DNA of 64,000 bases, taken from positions 2,046,001 to 2,110,000 of the forward strand of contig NZ_JACHCL010000001.1 of NCBI RefSeq assembly GCF_014200725.1, in the 5' to 3' direction. The position numbers and the translations under genes were made by a program. Shown one piece after another: positions 34,993-44,917 of this stretch; the first letter of the stretch is position 1, and each line of letters begins with the position of its first letter. The notes below the pieces were generated by a model that saw nothing but the letters and a program-made list of their open reading frames with translations, was not told the DNA's origin and ran no database searches. Origin of the DNA: Janthinobacterium silvisoli (lineage in GTDB: Bacteria > Pseudomonadota > Gammaproteobacteria > Burkholderiales > Burkholderiaceae_D).

Positions 34993-36518
34993 CGTTCTAT
35001 TTTGAACAGGCTCACCAGTTCCGACAACTGATGCGCCTGTTCCTGCATGGCTTGCGCGGCCGCCGCGGCCTGTTCCACCAGCGCCGCATTTTGCTGCGTC
35101 ACGTCATCCATGCTGATGATGGCCTGGTTCACTTGCGCGATGCCTTCGCTTTGTTCATGCGTGGCCACGCTGATGTCATGCATGAAGGCCGTCACCCTGG
35201 CGATGCCTGCGACCACCTGCTGCATGGTCTCGCCGGCCTGGCTGGCCAGCACGCCGCCCAGCTCCACCTGCGCCACAGACACGCCGATCAAGTCCTTGAT
35301 TTCCTTCGCCGCGCCGGCCGCGCGCTGCGCCAGGCTGCGCACTTCGCCCGCCACCACGGCAAAGCCGCGCCCCTGCTCGCCCGCGCGCGCCGCTTCCACG
35401 GCCGCATTCAAGGCCAGGATATTCGTCTGGAAGGCGATGGCGTCGATCAGGCCCGTGATCTCGGCGATCTTGCCTGACGACTGGCCGATCGCCCCCATGG
35501 TATCGACCATGCGCGCTACCACGGCGCCGCCCTGCTGCGCCAGTTGCGCGGCGTCGCCGGCCAGTGCGCTCGCCTGCTGTGCATTGCCCGCATTCTGGCT
35601 GACGGTGCCCGTCAGTTCTTCCATCGAAGCAGCCGTCTGCTCCAGCGAACTGGCTTGTGCCTCCGTGCGCGCCGACAAATCCAGGTTGCCATTGGCGATT
35701 TCCTTGGAGGCAGCCGCAATCGCCGTCGCATTGCCGCGGATCTGGCGCACGGTCGCGGCCAGGTCTTGCTGCATGCGCGCGATGCTGTGCAGCAGGCTGC
35801 CATTGTCCCCCGTGCGCAAGGCCACCGGCGCCGATAAATCGCGTCCGGCGATGCGGCGCGTGACGTCGCCCGCATAGGCAGGTTCGCCGCCGAGCGCGCC
35901 CAGCACGCTGCGTATCACTTGCCAGCCCAGCGCCAGCATCACGGCCAGGGCGGCGATAAAGAACCACAGGAACTGCATGGCCGCATGCCAGAAAGCGTTC
36001 TCGATATCGTCATTGAAAAAGCCCGTGCCTATCCACCAGCCCCAGGGTTTAAACGCGATGATGCCATTGAGCTTGGCCACCAGTTGGCCATCGCGGCGGC
36101 TCTTGACGGAGACCAGGCCCACTTCCTCTTTCGCCAGCGCTTCGATATACGCCAAAGAGTCGGGCCGGCCATCCATGGTTTCGCCTTCGGCAATCACACC
36201 GATATTTTTCGGATTCGGATGCACCAGGTTCAAGCCATTCGGCAAGCGTGCCCAGTAATAGCTTTTGCCATCGTTATTGAGCTGGGTCAGCGCTTCCTTC
36301 GCTGCCGCCTGCGCCTGTTCGCGCGTAAGCTGGCCCGACAATTCCTGGCTGTGATAATGGGCGGCCAGGTGCTGACCCATCTTGAGCATATTGATAATTT
36401 GCGCCTGGCGGTCATGCTGCATGGCCTGGTAGAGATTGCGCAAGCTGTAGGCGCCCAGCATGGCCATGGCCAGCAGTGCGGCGCCGACCAGCAGGATCAG
36501 ACGGTGGGACACTTTCAT
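34977..36518 (-). CDS. Methyl-accepting chemotaxis protein with periplasmic single-Cache sensor
   Basis: Inner-membrane chemoreceptor of 513 residues. Helix 1 is at about 7-28; the periplasmic region is an sCache_2 domain with [20 protein letters not shown] near residue 83 and [14 protein letters not shown] just before helix 2 (about 180-200). The signalling domain carries [20 protein letters not shown]. The end is [11 protein letters not shown] with no CheR-docking pentapeptide. sCache_2 chemoreceptors often sense small organic acids, but the ligand here is unknown. Confidence 0.93.
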   Translation of the reverse strand: MKVSHRLILLVGAALLAMAMLGAYSLRNLYQAMQHDRQAQIINMLKMGQHLAAHYHSQELSGQLTREQAQAAAKEALTQLNNDGKSYYWARLPNGLNLVHPNPKNIGVIAEGETMDGRPDSLAYIEALAKEEVGLVSVKSRRDGQLVAKLNGIIAFKPWGWWIGTGFFNDDIENAFWHAAMQFLWFFIAALAVMLALGWQVIRSVLGALGGEPAYAGDVTRRIAGRDLSAPVALRTGDNGSLLHSIARMQQDLAATVRQIRGNATAIAAASKEIANGNLDLSARTEAQASSLEQTAASMEELTGTVSQNAGNAQQASALAGDAAQLAQQGGAVVARMVDTMGAIGQSSGKIAEITGLIDAIAFQTNILALNAAVEAARAGEQGRGFAVVAGEVRSLAQRAAGAAKEIKDLIGVSVAQVELGGVLASQAGETMQQVVAGIARVTAFMHDISVATHEQSEGIAQVNQAIISMDDVTQQNAALVEQAAAAAQAMQEQAHQLSELVSLFKIERQAGE

Positions 36519-36604
36519 GTGTAATCCTTTATTGATGCGTATCGACAGGCGTGCCGGGTCCCTGCCCGGCTGTGGCGCGGGCAGATAATGGACGGCGGGG
36601 GAAG

Positions 36605-37327
36605 CTAGCGCCTGGGTTTGACGGCGAGATGCGGCATGAAGTATTCAGGCCGCAGTTTGCGGGTGATTTCCAGCACCGGCAGCACGTGATCGAGATGGCT
36701 GCGCATGGCGGCGACGGCGTGCTGCGGATCGCCTGAGGCGACCGCTTCCACCACCTTGCCATGCTCCGCCATCACGTCGCTCATGCGCCCTTCCAGAGGG
36801 AGCGTCAGCTGGCGGTAGCGGTCCATCTGGGTTTTCGCCTGCAGGATCATGGGCCAGACACCGGGATAACCGGACAATTCGGCCAGGGCTGCATGAAAGT
36901 TCTCATCGGTGCGGTGAAAGCCCCGTATATCGTTGTTCGTGATGCATTCAGCCTGCGCGGCCAAAATAGCCCTCAGCCTGGCAATGCCTTCCGGCGTGGC
37001 CCGTTGCGTGGCTTTTTCAATGATGGCCGTCTCCAGCGCGCAGCGCACCAGCATCGCTTCTTCCAGCGAATCGAGGGGAATCCGGGCGACAAACGTGCCC
37101 ACGCGCGGCAGCACTTCGATCAAGCCTTCCTCGGCCAGCCGCTGCACCGCTTCATGCACGGGCGTGCGGCTGGTACCCAGTTCTTCGGCCAGTTCCTTCT
37201 CCACGATGCGGGTGCCGGGCAGCATGCTCATGTCGACAATACGCTGGCGCAGCAGGCCGTACACGCGGCGCGCGGCGCTGACGCCGGTTTCGCCATCGGC
37301 CGAAGAAAGAGTAGACGTCAGATTCAT
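36605..37327 (-). CDS. GntR-family (FCD) transcriptional regulator
   Basis: DNA-binding repressor of the FadR/UxuR-like class: an N-terminal winged helix with [20 protein letters not shown] at about residues 51-70, and an FCD ligand-binding domain with [17 protein letters not shown] and the C-terminal MRSHLDHV motif whose histidines usually hold a metal. The 240-residue size is normal. It is the last gene of the galacturonate locus, 81 bp after kdgK, so it may control that locus, but this is inferred from position. Confidence 0.88.
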   Translation of the reverse strand: MNLTSTLSSADGETGVSAARRVYGLLRQRIVDMSMLPGTRIVEKELAEELGTSRTPVHEAVQRLAEEGLIEVLPRVGTFVARIPLDSLEEAMLVRCALETAIIEKATQRATPEGIARLRAILAAQAECITNNDIRGFHRTDENFHAALAELSGYPGVWPMILQAKTQMDRYRQLTLPLEGRMSDVMAEHGKVVEAVASGDPQHAVAAMRSHLDHVLPVLEITRKLRPEYFMPHLAVKPRR

Positions 37328-37408
37328 AGACTTGTTTGTAGACTTATTTTTAGCGGTATAGCAAATTAAACGGGAAAAACTGCGGTTTCGATGATACAGC
37401 TTCTACGC

Positions 37409-38350
37409 TCAGCCGGCAGGCATTTCCGTGCGCGCGATGATGGCGCCGCGCTGGCCTATCACGCAGGCAGCCAGGCGGTGCCCTGCCGCTGCGGCTACGG
37501 CAGGTGGCTGGCCCGCCAGGCGCGCCGCCACATAGGCTGCGCCGAAGGAATCGCCGGCCGCCGTGGTATCGACCACGCGCGCCACAGGCTGGGCAGCCAC
37601 TTCTTCCTGTTCGCCATCGCGCCAGACGATGCAGGGCTGGGCGCCGCGCTTGAGCACGATTTCGGGCACGCCCAGCGCCGCCGTACGCGCCAGCACCTGT
37701 GCGATGCTGGCCGGCCCGTACAGCGCCTCTTCATCATCCAGTGTCAGCAAGGCCAGCGACGACAGGCTCAGGATGCGGTGGTAAATCGAAGCGGCGGCAT
37801 CGGCGCTTTCCCATAAGCGGGGGCGGTAGTTATTGTCGAAGATGATCTGGCCGCCCTGGGCATGGCATTGCGCCAGGGTCGCCAGCAGCAATTCGCGGTC
37901 AGCTGGCGGCAGGATCGCCAGGCTGATACCGGACAAAACCACATGGCGCGCGCCAGCCAGCTCACGCAAGATGTCCGGCGCCTGCGCGCGGCGCATCCAG
38001 TGGCGTGCAGCCGAATCGCTGCGCCAGTAATGGAAGTTGCGCTCGCCCTGGCCATCGGTCTCGATCAGGTACATGCCTGGCAGCTTGTCGTCCAGGCGCT
38101 GCACGCAGCGCGTATTGATGCCCTCTTCCTGCCAGCTGGCGCACATATCATCGGACAGGCCATCGGTGCCCAGCGCCGTCACATACGCGACCTGGTGCCG
38201 GCGCGCATCGAGCAGGCGGGCCATATACAGCGCCGCATTCAGCGTGTCGCCGCCAAAGCGGTAAGCCATGGCCTGCTCCTGCTGCTGTTCCTTGCGCTGC
38301 AATTCGATCATGCATTCGCCGATCACGAATACGGTAACTGGTGCGTTCAC
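37409..38350 (-). CDS. kdgK: 2-dehydro-3-deoxygluconokinase
   Basis: PfkB-family sugar kinase that phosphorylates 2-keto-3-deoxygluconate to KDPG. The 313-residue product has the N-terminal FVIGECMIEL and GGDTLNAALYMARLL, and the PfkB signature DTTAAGDSFGAAYVAARL at about residues 264-281 with the catalytic aspartate in GDSF. The start is a GTG at 38350, with AGAGGAAA seven bases upstream. It follows the polygalacturonase gene by 75 bp. Confidence 0.92.
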   Translation of the reverse strand: MNAPVTVFVIGECMIELQRKEQQQEQAMAYRFGGDTLNAALYMARLLDARRHQVAYVTALGTDGLSDDMCASWQEEGINTRCVQRLDDKLPGMYLIETDGQGERNFHYWRSDSAARHWMRRAQAPDILRELAGARHVVLSGISLAILPPADRELLLATLAQCHAQGGQIIFDNNYRPRLWESADAAASIYHRILSLSSLALLTLDDEEALYGPASIAQVLARTAALGVPEIVLKRGAQPCIVWRDGEQEEVAAQPVARVVDTTAAGDSFGAAYVAARLAGQPPAVAAAAGHRLAACVIGQRGAIIARTEMPAG

Positions 38351-38372
38351 TACGGTTTCCTCTCAAGGGAAA

Positions 38373-38390
38373 GCCGGCTGCCGCGCCGGC
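38373..38390 (-). terminator. Candidate hairpin between polygalacturonase and kdgK
   Basis: GCCGGC repeats at 38373-38378 and 38385-38390 form a six-pair stem. On the minus strand it is followed by TTTCCC only, so termination would be weak. Confidence 0.3.
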
Positions 38391-38425
38391 ATCACGAAAG
38401 ATGCGCGGCGCGGCGCCTGCCGGTA

Positions 38426-40561
38426 TTACTTTTTATCCCAGGTCGAACCAAACAGGTTCGACTGGCCGATGGCCGGGAAGTCCACGAAAGCCTTGCTGCA
38501 ATCGACGACCTTGTCCACATCGACCGCCTGCGTGGCCGTGCCATTGACCGTTACGCGTTCGGCAGCATTGGCGAAGATCGGCAGATTCGTGCCCTTGATC
38601 GTCAGATTGGCATCGGACGACGTCATCGTCGTGGCATTCGGCGAGTCGGTCACCACATTGTTCAGGCTCATCACCAGAGGATACTGCGGATTGTCGAAAC
38701 CGCCCGTATTGGCCTTGAAGCCCTGCAGCTTGATGGCCGTGTTACCGAGGATGCGCACGTTATCGAGCGTGATATCGTGGAAGTTCGGGTACAGCGGACC
38801 AGCCGCCGGCAATGCCTTGGTGCTGTAGTAGGTGGTAAACAGCAGCGCGTTCTGCGCATCGCGGATGCAGATATTGCGGTAGTGGACATTGCTCACTTCG
38901 CCGCCGCGTGCATAGTCGGACTTGATGCGCAGACCCTCTTCCGAATGCGTGAACGAGTTGTCGTAGACCTCGACGTTGGTCACGCCGGCGTTGGTTTCAC
39001 TGCCCACCGAAATGCCATGGCCCCAGTAGATGTGGTTATGCGCGATCACGATGCCGTGCTTGCGGTCCGAACGCACATCGCGCTTGCCATCGATGGCGAA
39101 CAGGCCCGAACCGGCTGGCGACGGATTGGAACTGCCCTTCAGGGCCACATCATCGTCGCCCGTGCTGACGAAATTGTAGGCAAAGACGAAGTTTTTCAGG
39201 TAGCCGTCAAACGACATGGCGCCCGCCGACGTGGTGCTGCTGCCCGTGGCCAGCTTGCCCGAAATGGCCTTGCTGGCCGCACCCGGATCAAAGGCGTCCG
39301 TATTCTTGACGTTATCTGCATTCCAGGTTTCGCCGTTGTACAGCGGATTGCCGTTACCGGCCGGGTTGGCGAAAGCTGCCAGGGTCGGGGTCTGCACCTT
39401 GACGCCCCACACCGTCAAGCCATCGACGCCGCTCGGCACGACGTGGAAGTTGGCGCTGTTATTGAGCGAAATGCGGTACAAGGTCAGGTTTTTCGCATAG
39501 TTGAACACCATCATGCGGAAGTTCGATTGCGAACCCGTGCCCGTGACGCCGTTCTGTACCATATTGCCCAGGAAGGCCAGGTCCCACCAGCTCATATTGC
39601 GCGCCGACGATTTGGAATCAACAAAAGTACCGCCGTTATCGCACGACACGCCGTCGGCCGCCTGCTTGCCGGCCGCGTACGAGGTGTAGGTGTTCGAGCA
39701 GGTCATGTCGACCTTCATCAACGGATACAGCTTGTTGGTGGTGACGATTTCCGAATAGGCGCGGCTGTCGATCGAGCCATCGCCCATGACGGCTGAATTA
39801 ACCAGGTTGGAGCCGTTGATCAGCGCCGTGCAATTGCCCGAGCTGCCAGCCTTGCTGGAACTGACGGCAGTATTGCCGCAGTATGGGCCAGCCGGATTCG
39901 GCGAATAGGTCGTCACATCGCGCGAAGCGTACAAGGTCACGCCCTTGTCGATCCACAAGGTCACGCCCGATGGCAGGGTCAATGGACCGCTGATAAAACC
40001 ATCGCCCACACCGGAACGATTCACTACCAGGCGCACGGCGAACTTGCTGGCGCGGTATTCGGGCTTGGCCAGTTCCTCGCCCGAGACGCCGGCGATATTG
40101 ACGTTCTTGACATTGGCCGTCTTTTGCGCGGCGGTGGCGGCGGCATCGGCGGCGGCGATCTTCGCGCCCACTTCCGCATCGACGGCGGCGCCGCAAGCGT
40201 CCAGCGCAGCCTGGATACGGGCCTGGTCAGGATTGGCGGTGGCGGTGGTGACCACGGCGCCCACGCCAGGTTTCGACGGGTCGGCTTCCGGCGGCAGCGA
40301 GCCATCGGGACGGCGCACCAGGTTGCTGGTCGCTTCCAGGGTGGCGCAGACTTGCGTGTCTTTCGGCAGGGTCGGTTCCGGCGGCAGGTCCGGATCGTAG
40401 GACGTGGTGCCAACCTGGTACACGCTGCCCGGGTTATAGCTGGTGGCGGTGTCGCCATTGGTGCTGCCACCGCCGCCGCATGCCGCCAGCATGGCGGCCA
40501 GTGGCAGGGCCACGCAGGCTTGCGCCCAGCCTGTATTGAGTTTCTTGCTACCTGACTTCAT
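38426..40561 (-). CDS. Polygalacturonase-type glycoside hydrolase family 28 lipoprotein
   Basis: Extracytoplasmic pectinase that hydrolyses polygalacturonate or its oligomers. The 711-residue product has a lipoprotein signal with Cys28 in MLAACGGGG. The catalytic GH28 motifs are all present: NTDAFD at 420-425, GDDD at 468-471, GHG at 514-516 and RIK at 545-547. It is much longer than typical polygalacturonases (about 400-450): residues 40-175 form an extra N-terminal part with an Ala-rich stretch, and loops have been added. It lies between the porin gene and kdgK in the galacturonate locus. Confidence 0.92.
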   Translation of the reverse strand: MKSGSKKLNTGWAQACVALPLAAMLAACGGGGSTNGDTATSYNPGSVYQVGTTSYDPDLPPEPTLPKDTQVCATLEATSNLVRRPDGSLPPEADPSKPGVGAVVTTATANPDQARIQAALDACGAAVDAEVGAKIAAADAAATAAQKTANVKNVNIAGVSGEELAKPEYRASKFAVRLVVNRSGVGDGFISGPLTLPSGVTLWIDKGVTLYASRDVTTYSPNPAGPYCGNTAVSSSKAGSSGNCTALINGSNLVNSAVMGDGSIDSRAYSEIVTTNKLYPLMKVDMTCSNTYTSYAAGKQAADGVSCDNGGTFVDSKSSARNMSWWDLAFLGNMVQNGVTGTGSQSNFRMMVFNYAKNLTLYRISLNNSANFHVVPSGVDGLTVWGVKVQTPTLAAFANPAGNGNPLYNGETWNADNVKNTDAFDPGAASKAISGKLATGSSTTSAGAMSFDGYLKNFVFAYNFVSTGDDDVALKGSSNPSPAGSGLFAIDGKRDVRSDRKHGIVIAHNHIYWGHGISVGSETNAGVTNVEVYDNSFTHSEEGLRIKSDYARGGEVSNVHYRNICIRDAQNALLFTTYYSTKALPAAGPLYPNFHDITLDNVRILGNTAIKLQGFKANTGGFDNPQYPLVMSLNNVVTDSPNATTMTSSDANLTIKGTNLPIFANAAERVTVNGTATQAVDVDKVVDCSKAFVDFPAIGQSNLFGSTWDKK

Positions 40562-40648
40562 GTTTGCATCTCCTGATGTAAGCGCCGCTCTGACGTGGCC
40601 GCGCTGTAGTCGTTAAGCCGGCTATGACCGGACTTGTTCATTACGAAT

Positions 40649-41920
40649 TTAAAAACGGGCGATAAAACCAAATCCGAAGGCGCGCGGCGAATTACCCGGT
40701 GCCAGGAAGGCATCATCCTTGCCCGAGTTATTGCTATGCAGCGGAGACTGGCCCAGGTTGACGTTCTGCTGTGCCTTGTTGTTGATGCGCGTGAAGTACA
40801 CATAGGGCATGAACTGTTCGTCGATCTTGTAGGTCGCGCCCAGCGACACTTGCGTGGCGCCGAAATCGTCGGGCTTGGCAAAGGTGGTGTTATCGAGCTT
40901 GCCCAGCTTGCCGGCGGCCAGCATCACGGTCACGTCGTAGCCCACTTCCTGGCTCAAGGAGGCCATCACGGAACGCTGCTTCATGCTGCCCGTGGTCAGC
41001 GAGGTGTAGATATTGCCCGGCGTGGGCAGCGACTGCACGGCATAGCCATAGCTGCCCGATTCAAAGCCCACGCCAAGCGAGGTCTTGGTAGGGAATTTAT
41101 ACGTTGCCAGCAGCTTGTAGAACGAAGTGTTTACGCCACTGACCGAGGTATTGCGCATGCCGAAACCCTTGGACAGGTTTTCCACATCGACACCCGTATT
41201 TTGCTGGCGGTCGTAGCCGGCGCCGATGGAAAACGCACCGATGCTGTATTTGGCGGCCAGCGAGTAGCGCGCGCGGTCGTCGCCCGTGCTGCGCTGTTCA
41301 TCGAAGCCATACGATGCGCCAGCCTGGAAACCGCGCCATTCCGGCGACAGATAATGGGCCGAGTTCTTGTAGCGCGCTTCGCCACGGCCGAACAGGCTGT
41401 CGGCGTTGCCGCTCAACTGGGCCGAGGTGTTATTCCACACGTCCACGCCCTGCACCGTCAAACCCAGGTTGCCGCCCAGGGCGCCGCCCGAGCCGACCAG
41501 GCTGCGGTAGACGGAATCGTTATTACCGACGATGAAACGGCCGAAACGCTTGCTGTCGATACCGACAAAGGTATTGCGCGATTCGATGGTGGCCGACTTG
41601 CCCTGGCCATTCACGCCGCCTTCGTCGAAGTTATTCAGGCTGCCTTCGATTTGCCAGATGCCGCTCACGTCGCCGCGCAGGCCGATCGAACCGGCAAAGC
41701 CGATACGCGAATTGCCATCCGAAATACGGCCACGGCTGGCGTAAGGCGTGGCGCCGCCGACGGCTTTCACCGATTCGATCTCGCCGTTCAGGAAACCGTA
41801 GATGCGCGTTTCCACATGGCGGTTTTCCAGGATACCGTCGGCCAGCGCGCTACCGGACAGGGCCGCCAGCAGGGCGGTTGCCAGCAGCTTGCGGGTGCAG
41901 TGGTTATTCAATGGTGTCAT
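40649..41920 (-). CDS. Gram-negative porin (OmpC/Omp32 type)
   Basis: Trimeric outer-membrane porin of the betaproteobacterial general-porin family, 423 residues. The signal peptide ends at about residue 27 (GSALA/D). The start of the barrel (ETRIYGFLNGEIESVKA) and GRISDGNSRIGFAGS are typical, and the protein ends in FIARF with the terminal phenylalanine. Its place between exuT and the polygalacturonase gene suggests a channel for galacturonate or oligogalacturonides. Confidence 0.92.
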   Translation of the reverse strand: MTPLNNHCTRKLLATALLAALSGSALADGILENRHVETRIYGFLNGEIESVKAVGGATPYASRGRISDGNSRIGFAGSIGLRGDVSGIWQIEGSLNNFDEGGVNGQGKSATIESRNTFVGIDSKRFGRFIVGNNDSVYRSLVGSGGALGGNLGLTVQGVDVWNNTSAQLSGNADSLFGRGEARYKNSAHYLSPEWRGFQAGASYGFDEQRSTGDDRARYSLAAKYSIGAFSIGAGYDRQQNTGVDVENLSKGFGMRNTSVSGVNTSFYKLLATYKFPTKTSLGVGFESGSYGYAVQSLPTPGNIYTSLTTGSMKQRSVMASLSQEVGYDVTVMLAAGKLGKLDNTTFAKPDDFGATQVSLGATYKIDEQFMPYVYFTRINNKAQQNVNLGQSPLHSNNSGKDDAFLAPGNSPRAFGFGFIARF

Positions 41921-41970
41921 GTGCTTCTCCTCTTCTCGCGCCTTGGTGGACGCCTATGTATAAACATCGT

Positions 41971-42017
41971 AAAAAACAGCTCCCCGCTGCACCGCGCGGT
42001 GCAGGACAACAGCGGGG
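41971..42017 (-). terminator. Terminator or attenuator between exuT and the porin gene
   Basis: CCCCGCTG (41982-41989) pairs with CAGCGGGG (42010-42017); inside the loop there is a second stem GCACCGC/GCGGTGC. On the minus strand it is followed by a run of six T (41971-41976), so it should stop or reduce transcription leaving exuT. Confidence 0.75.
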
Positions 42018-42034
42018 AAAATGGGTATGGGTCT

Positions 42035-43324
42035 TTATCTGCTGAAGGCGGGCTGGGCCAGCGGCACGCCAGGCGACATCTTTTCGCGTATCAGCAGGCA
42101 CACCACGGCAGCGGCGACCAGATCGAACACGGCCAGCAGCATGAACAGGGGGCTGTAGCCCACCACCGTCACCAGCACGCCGAACAGCAGGGTGAAGACA
42201 GTGGCGCCCAGGTAGCCGGACATGCCGGCCAGGCCGGTGGCGGTAGCCACTTCATTCTTGCCGAAGACGTCGGAAGTGATCGAATACAGCGCGCCAGACA
42301 AGGTCTGGTGGGCGAAGCCGCCCACGCACAGCAAGGCAATCGCCGCATACGGGCTGGCCACCAGGCCGATGCAGGCCGGGCCTATCATGCAGACGGCGCC
42401 GACGATGACGACCAGCTTGCGCGAGGTGAACAGCGACACTTTCCAGTACTTGTGGAACCATGGGCTCAGATAGCCGCCCAGCACGCAGCCGATGTCGGCC
42501 GCCAGGAAAGGCAGCCAGGCGAACATGGCGATTTCCTTGATGTTCATATGGCGCTCGGTGGCCATGTAGAGGGGTATCCAGGCATTGAAGGTTTGCCAGG
42601 CCGGCTCGGACAAAAAGCGCGGCACGGCGATGGCCCAGAAATTACGGCTGCGGACGATCTGGTGCCAGCTGGCCTTCTTGACCTTGTCGCTGTGGTGGCT
42701 CGCCTCCTGGCCTTCCAGGATAAAATCGCGCTCCTTGTCGGACAATAGTTTCTGGTCGCGCGGATGCTTGTAGAACAGCAGCCACAAGCCCGTCCAGACG
42801 ATACCGATGGCGCCGACGATGACGAAGGACATTTGCCAGCTGCCGTGCAAAATGGTCCACACCACCAGCGGCGGTGCGCACAGGGCGCCGATCGAAGAGC
42901 CGATATTGAACCAGCCGATGGCGATCGAGCGCTCCTTGGCGGGAAACCATTCGGTGGTGGCTTTTACGCCGGCCGGAATGCCGGCCGCTTCGGTCAAGCC
43001 CAGCATGCCGCGGAACAGGGCCATGCTTTGCCAGCCCGTCGCCAGCGCCGCGCAGGCGCAGGCCACGGACCAGGCCAGGGCGAAGATGGCGAAACCGATC
43101 TTGGTGCCGATGGCATCGATCACATAGCCGGCGATGGGCTGCATCAACGCGTAGCAGACCTGCCACGCCACCACGATATAGGAATATTCCTGGGTCGTGA
43201 TATTGAGTTCGCTCATCATCGTCGGTGCCGCTACCGACAAGGTATTGCGCGCCAGGTAATTGACGATGAGTCCAGCCGTCACCAGCCCGACCATCCACCA
43301 GCGCATGCCGCGTATTGTAGTCAT
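42035..43324 (-). CDS. exuT: Hexuronate MFS transporter (anion:cation symporter family)
   Basis: Twelve-helix inner-membrane symporter of the ACS family, 429 residues. It has the family segments NYLARNTLSVAAPTMMSELN at about 22-41, LTEAAGIPAGVKATTEWFPAKERS near residue 110 and FNIGSSIGA. Its place directly downstream of uxaC-uxaA-uxaB supports galacturonate/glucuronate import. A related hexuronate or galactonate transporter cannot be separated from sequence alone. Confidence 0.87.
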   Translation of the reverse strand: MTTIRGMRWWMVGLVTAGLIVNYLARNTLSVAAPTMMSELNITTQEYSYIVVAWQVCYALMQPIAGYVIDAIGTKIGFAIFALAWSVACACAALATGWQSMALFRGMLGLTEAAGIPAGVKATTEWFPAKERSIAIGWFNIGSSIGALCAPPLVVWTILHGSWQMSFVIVGAIGIVWTGLWLLFYKHPRDQKLLSDKERDFILEGQEASHHSDKVKKASWHQIVRSRNFWAIAVPRFLSEPAWQTFNAWIPLYMATERHMNIKEIAMFAWLPFLAADIGCVLGGYLSPWFHKYWKVSLFTSRKLVVIVGAVCMIGPACIGLVASPYAAIALLCVGGFAHQTLSGALYSITSDVFGKNEVATATGLAGMSGYLGATVFTLLFGVLVTVVGYSPLFMLLAVFDLVAAAVVCLLIREKMSPGVPLAQPAFSR

Positions 43325-43349
43325 TGTGTCTCCCTCTATCCATCCATGG

Positions 43350-43365
43350 CGGCGCAGCTGCGCCG
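43350..43365. repeat. 16-bp perfect palindrome in the exuT leader
   Basis: CGGCGCAGCTGCGCCG lies 26 bp upstream of the exuT start codon; on the plus strand a T run follows. It may be an operator or an mRNA hairpin. Confidence 0.5.
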
Positions 43366-43462
43366 TCTCTTTTTTGGGCCGTTCAGCCTTCCTGGGGAAG
43401 TGCCTTCGGCCTCGGTTTTTTATGGGTGCTGCCTGTTACTTCTGTACTGCCTTGATGTCTTA

Positions 43463-44917
43463 TTACGCCTGCAAGGCGCCGCGCATGCCCTGCTGTTCGA
43501 TGCGCTGCAATGCGGCGGCCACCGCTTGCGCCAGACCGATCACCACATTCATGTCGCGGCCCCAGACCTTGTCGTTCGCCAGCCAGCCCTGCGCCAGTTG
43601 CAGCAAGGTTTGCCGGTCACTATCGACATCAAACCAGCCCTGGCCGAACCAGGCCAGGCTGGCCGCATCATCGGACAGCACGATCACATCGCCCCGGTAC
43701 AGCCGCATGGTGGCGGCCAGCGCCAGTACCAAGCGCTGCGGCAGCCGGCCATGTAAATCGACGTAGCGCAGCATTTGCGGCGCGATGCGCGCGGCAAATT
43801 TGCTCCAGCTGTTCAAGGCAATCGCCGACAAACGATGCTGGATGTAAGGGTTACGGAAGCGCAGCAGCACGTCGCGCGCGAACTGCTGTAATTCGTCTTG
43901 CGGCAGCGGCAAGGCAGGGATGATTTCCTGCGCCAGGGTGTCGGCCAGCCAGCCGCCCACCTGCTCATCGCTGACGGCCGCGCCCACCGTATCGAGGCCC
44001 GCCAGCAGGGCCACGGGCACCAGCGCCGTATGGCCACCGTTCAGGATGCCCACCTTGCGTTTCTTGTAAGGTGTGATGTCATCGACCAGCTGGATATTCA
44101 AGCCAGCACCGGCCAGTTTCAATTCATCGGCCAGCCACTGCGGGCCTTCGATGACGAACAGGTAGTAGTGTTCGGCCGCCACCAGGAACTGGTCGCGGTA
44201 GCCCAGCACTTCTTCGATCGCCTGCGCTTCACCTTCGGGATAACCTGTAACGATGCGGTCAACCAGGGTCGAACAGAATACGCAAGTGCCATCGAGCCAG
44301 TCGGCAAAGCCCGCGTCCAGCTGCCACAAGCGGGCAAAGTGCAGCACGGCTGCTTTTAAGGCAGGGCCATTGCGCTCGATCAATTCACATGGCAGCAGCA
44401 CCAGACCCTTGTTGCGGTCACCCTCGAAATGCGTGTAGCGCTCGAACAGCAAGCGCGCCAGCTTGGCGGGAAAACTCGATGGAGGGGAGTCTTCGAAGGC
44501 ATCGCTGTCGTTGACGGCGATGCCCGCTTCTGTCGTGTTCGAGACGATGAAACGCAGTTCGGGCAGGCTGGCCAGCGCCAGGTAATCGCCATACATGGTC
44601 GATGGATCGATTTCGCGCTGCACGCAACGGATGGTGCGGCAGGTGCTGACGGCCTGGCCGTCTTCATCGAGGCCCCGAACGATGGTGGTAAACAAGCCAT
44701 CCTGCACGTCGAGTAATGGCGATCCGCTGCCGCCGCGCGGCCGCACCACCACCACGCCGCCATTCAGACCAGTGCGTTCATTGAGCAGGTCGACCTGCCA
44801 GTCAAAAAAGCCGCGCATGAAATTACCCTGCCCGAACTGGAGGAACTTGATCGGCAGGTCGAACGGCGCGCTGCGCTGCAGTACTGATACTGATGCTTGC
44901 ATGGGAGTGTGAATCAC
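43463..44917 (-). CDS. uxaB: Tagaturonate reductase
   Basis: NAD-dependent reduction of tagaturonate to altronate, the second step of galacturonate breakdown. The 484-residue product belongs to the long-chain mannitol-dehydrogenase-like family: LQFGQGNFMRGFFDWQVDLLN near residue 26 binds NAD, and KKRKVGILNGGHTALVPVAL near residue 280 holds the catalytic lysine region. The chosen GTG at 44917 overlaps the uxaA stop (GTGA); an ATG at 44902, five codons inside, is the alternative, and neither has a strong ribosome binding site. Confidence 0.9.
   Translation of the reverse strand: MIHTPMQASVSVLQRSAPFDLPIKFLQFGQGNFMRGFFDWQVDLLNERTGLNGGVVVVRPRGGSGSPLLDVQDGLFTTIVRGLDEDGQAVSTCRTIRCVQREIDPSTMYGDYLALASLPELRFIVSNTTEAGIAVNDSDAFEDSPPSSFPAKLARLLFERYTHFEGDRNKGLVLLPCELIERNGPALKAAVLHFARLWQLDAGFADWLDGTCVFCSTLVDRIVTGYPEGEAQAIEEVLGYRDQFLVAAEHYYLFVIEGPQWLADELKLAGAGLNIQLVDDITPYKKRKVGILNGGHTALVPVALLAGLDTVGAAVSDEQVGGWLADTLAQEIIPALPLPQDELQQFARDVLLRFRNPYIQHRLSAIALNSWSKFAARIAPQMLRYVDLHGRLPQRLVLALAATMRLYRGDVIVLSDDAASLAWFGQGWFDVDSDRQTLLQLAQGWLANDKVWGRDMNVVIGLAQAVAAALQRIEQQGMRGALQA

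Noticed and set aside
37862-39796. Plus-strand frame of 644 codons opposite kdgK and the polygalacturonase
   Set aside because: Antisense shadow of genes whose catalytic motifs are complete.
40634-42748. Plus-strand frame of 704 codons opposite the porin and exuT
   Set aside because: Antisense shadow; the real strand has a porin with correct termini and an MFS transporter.
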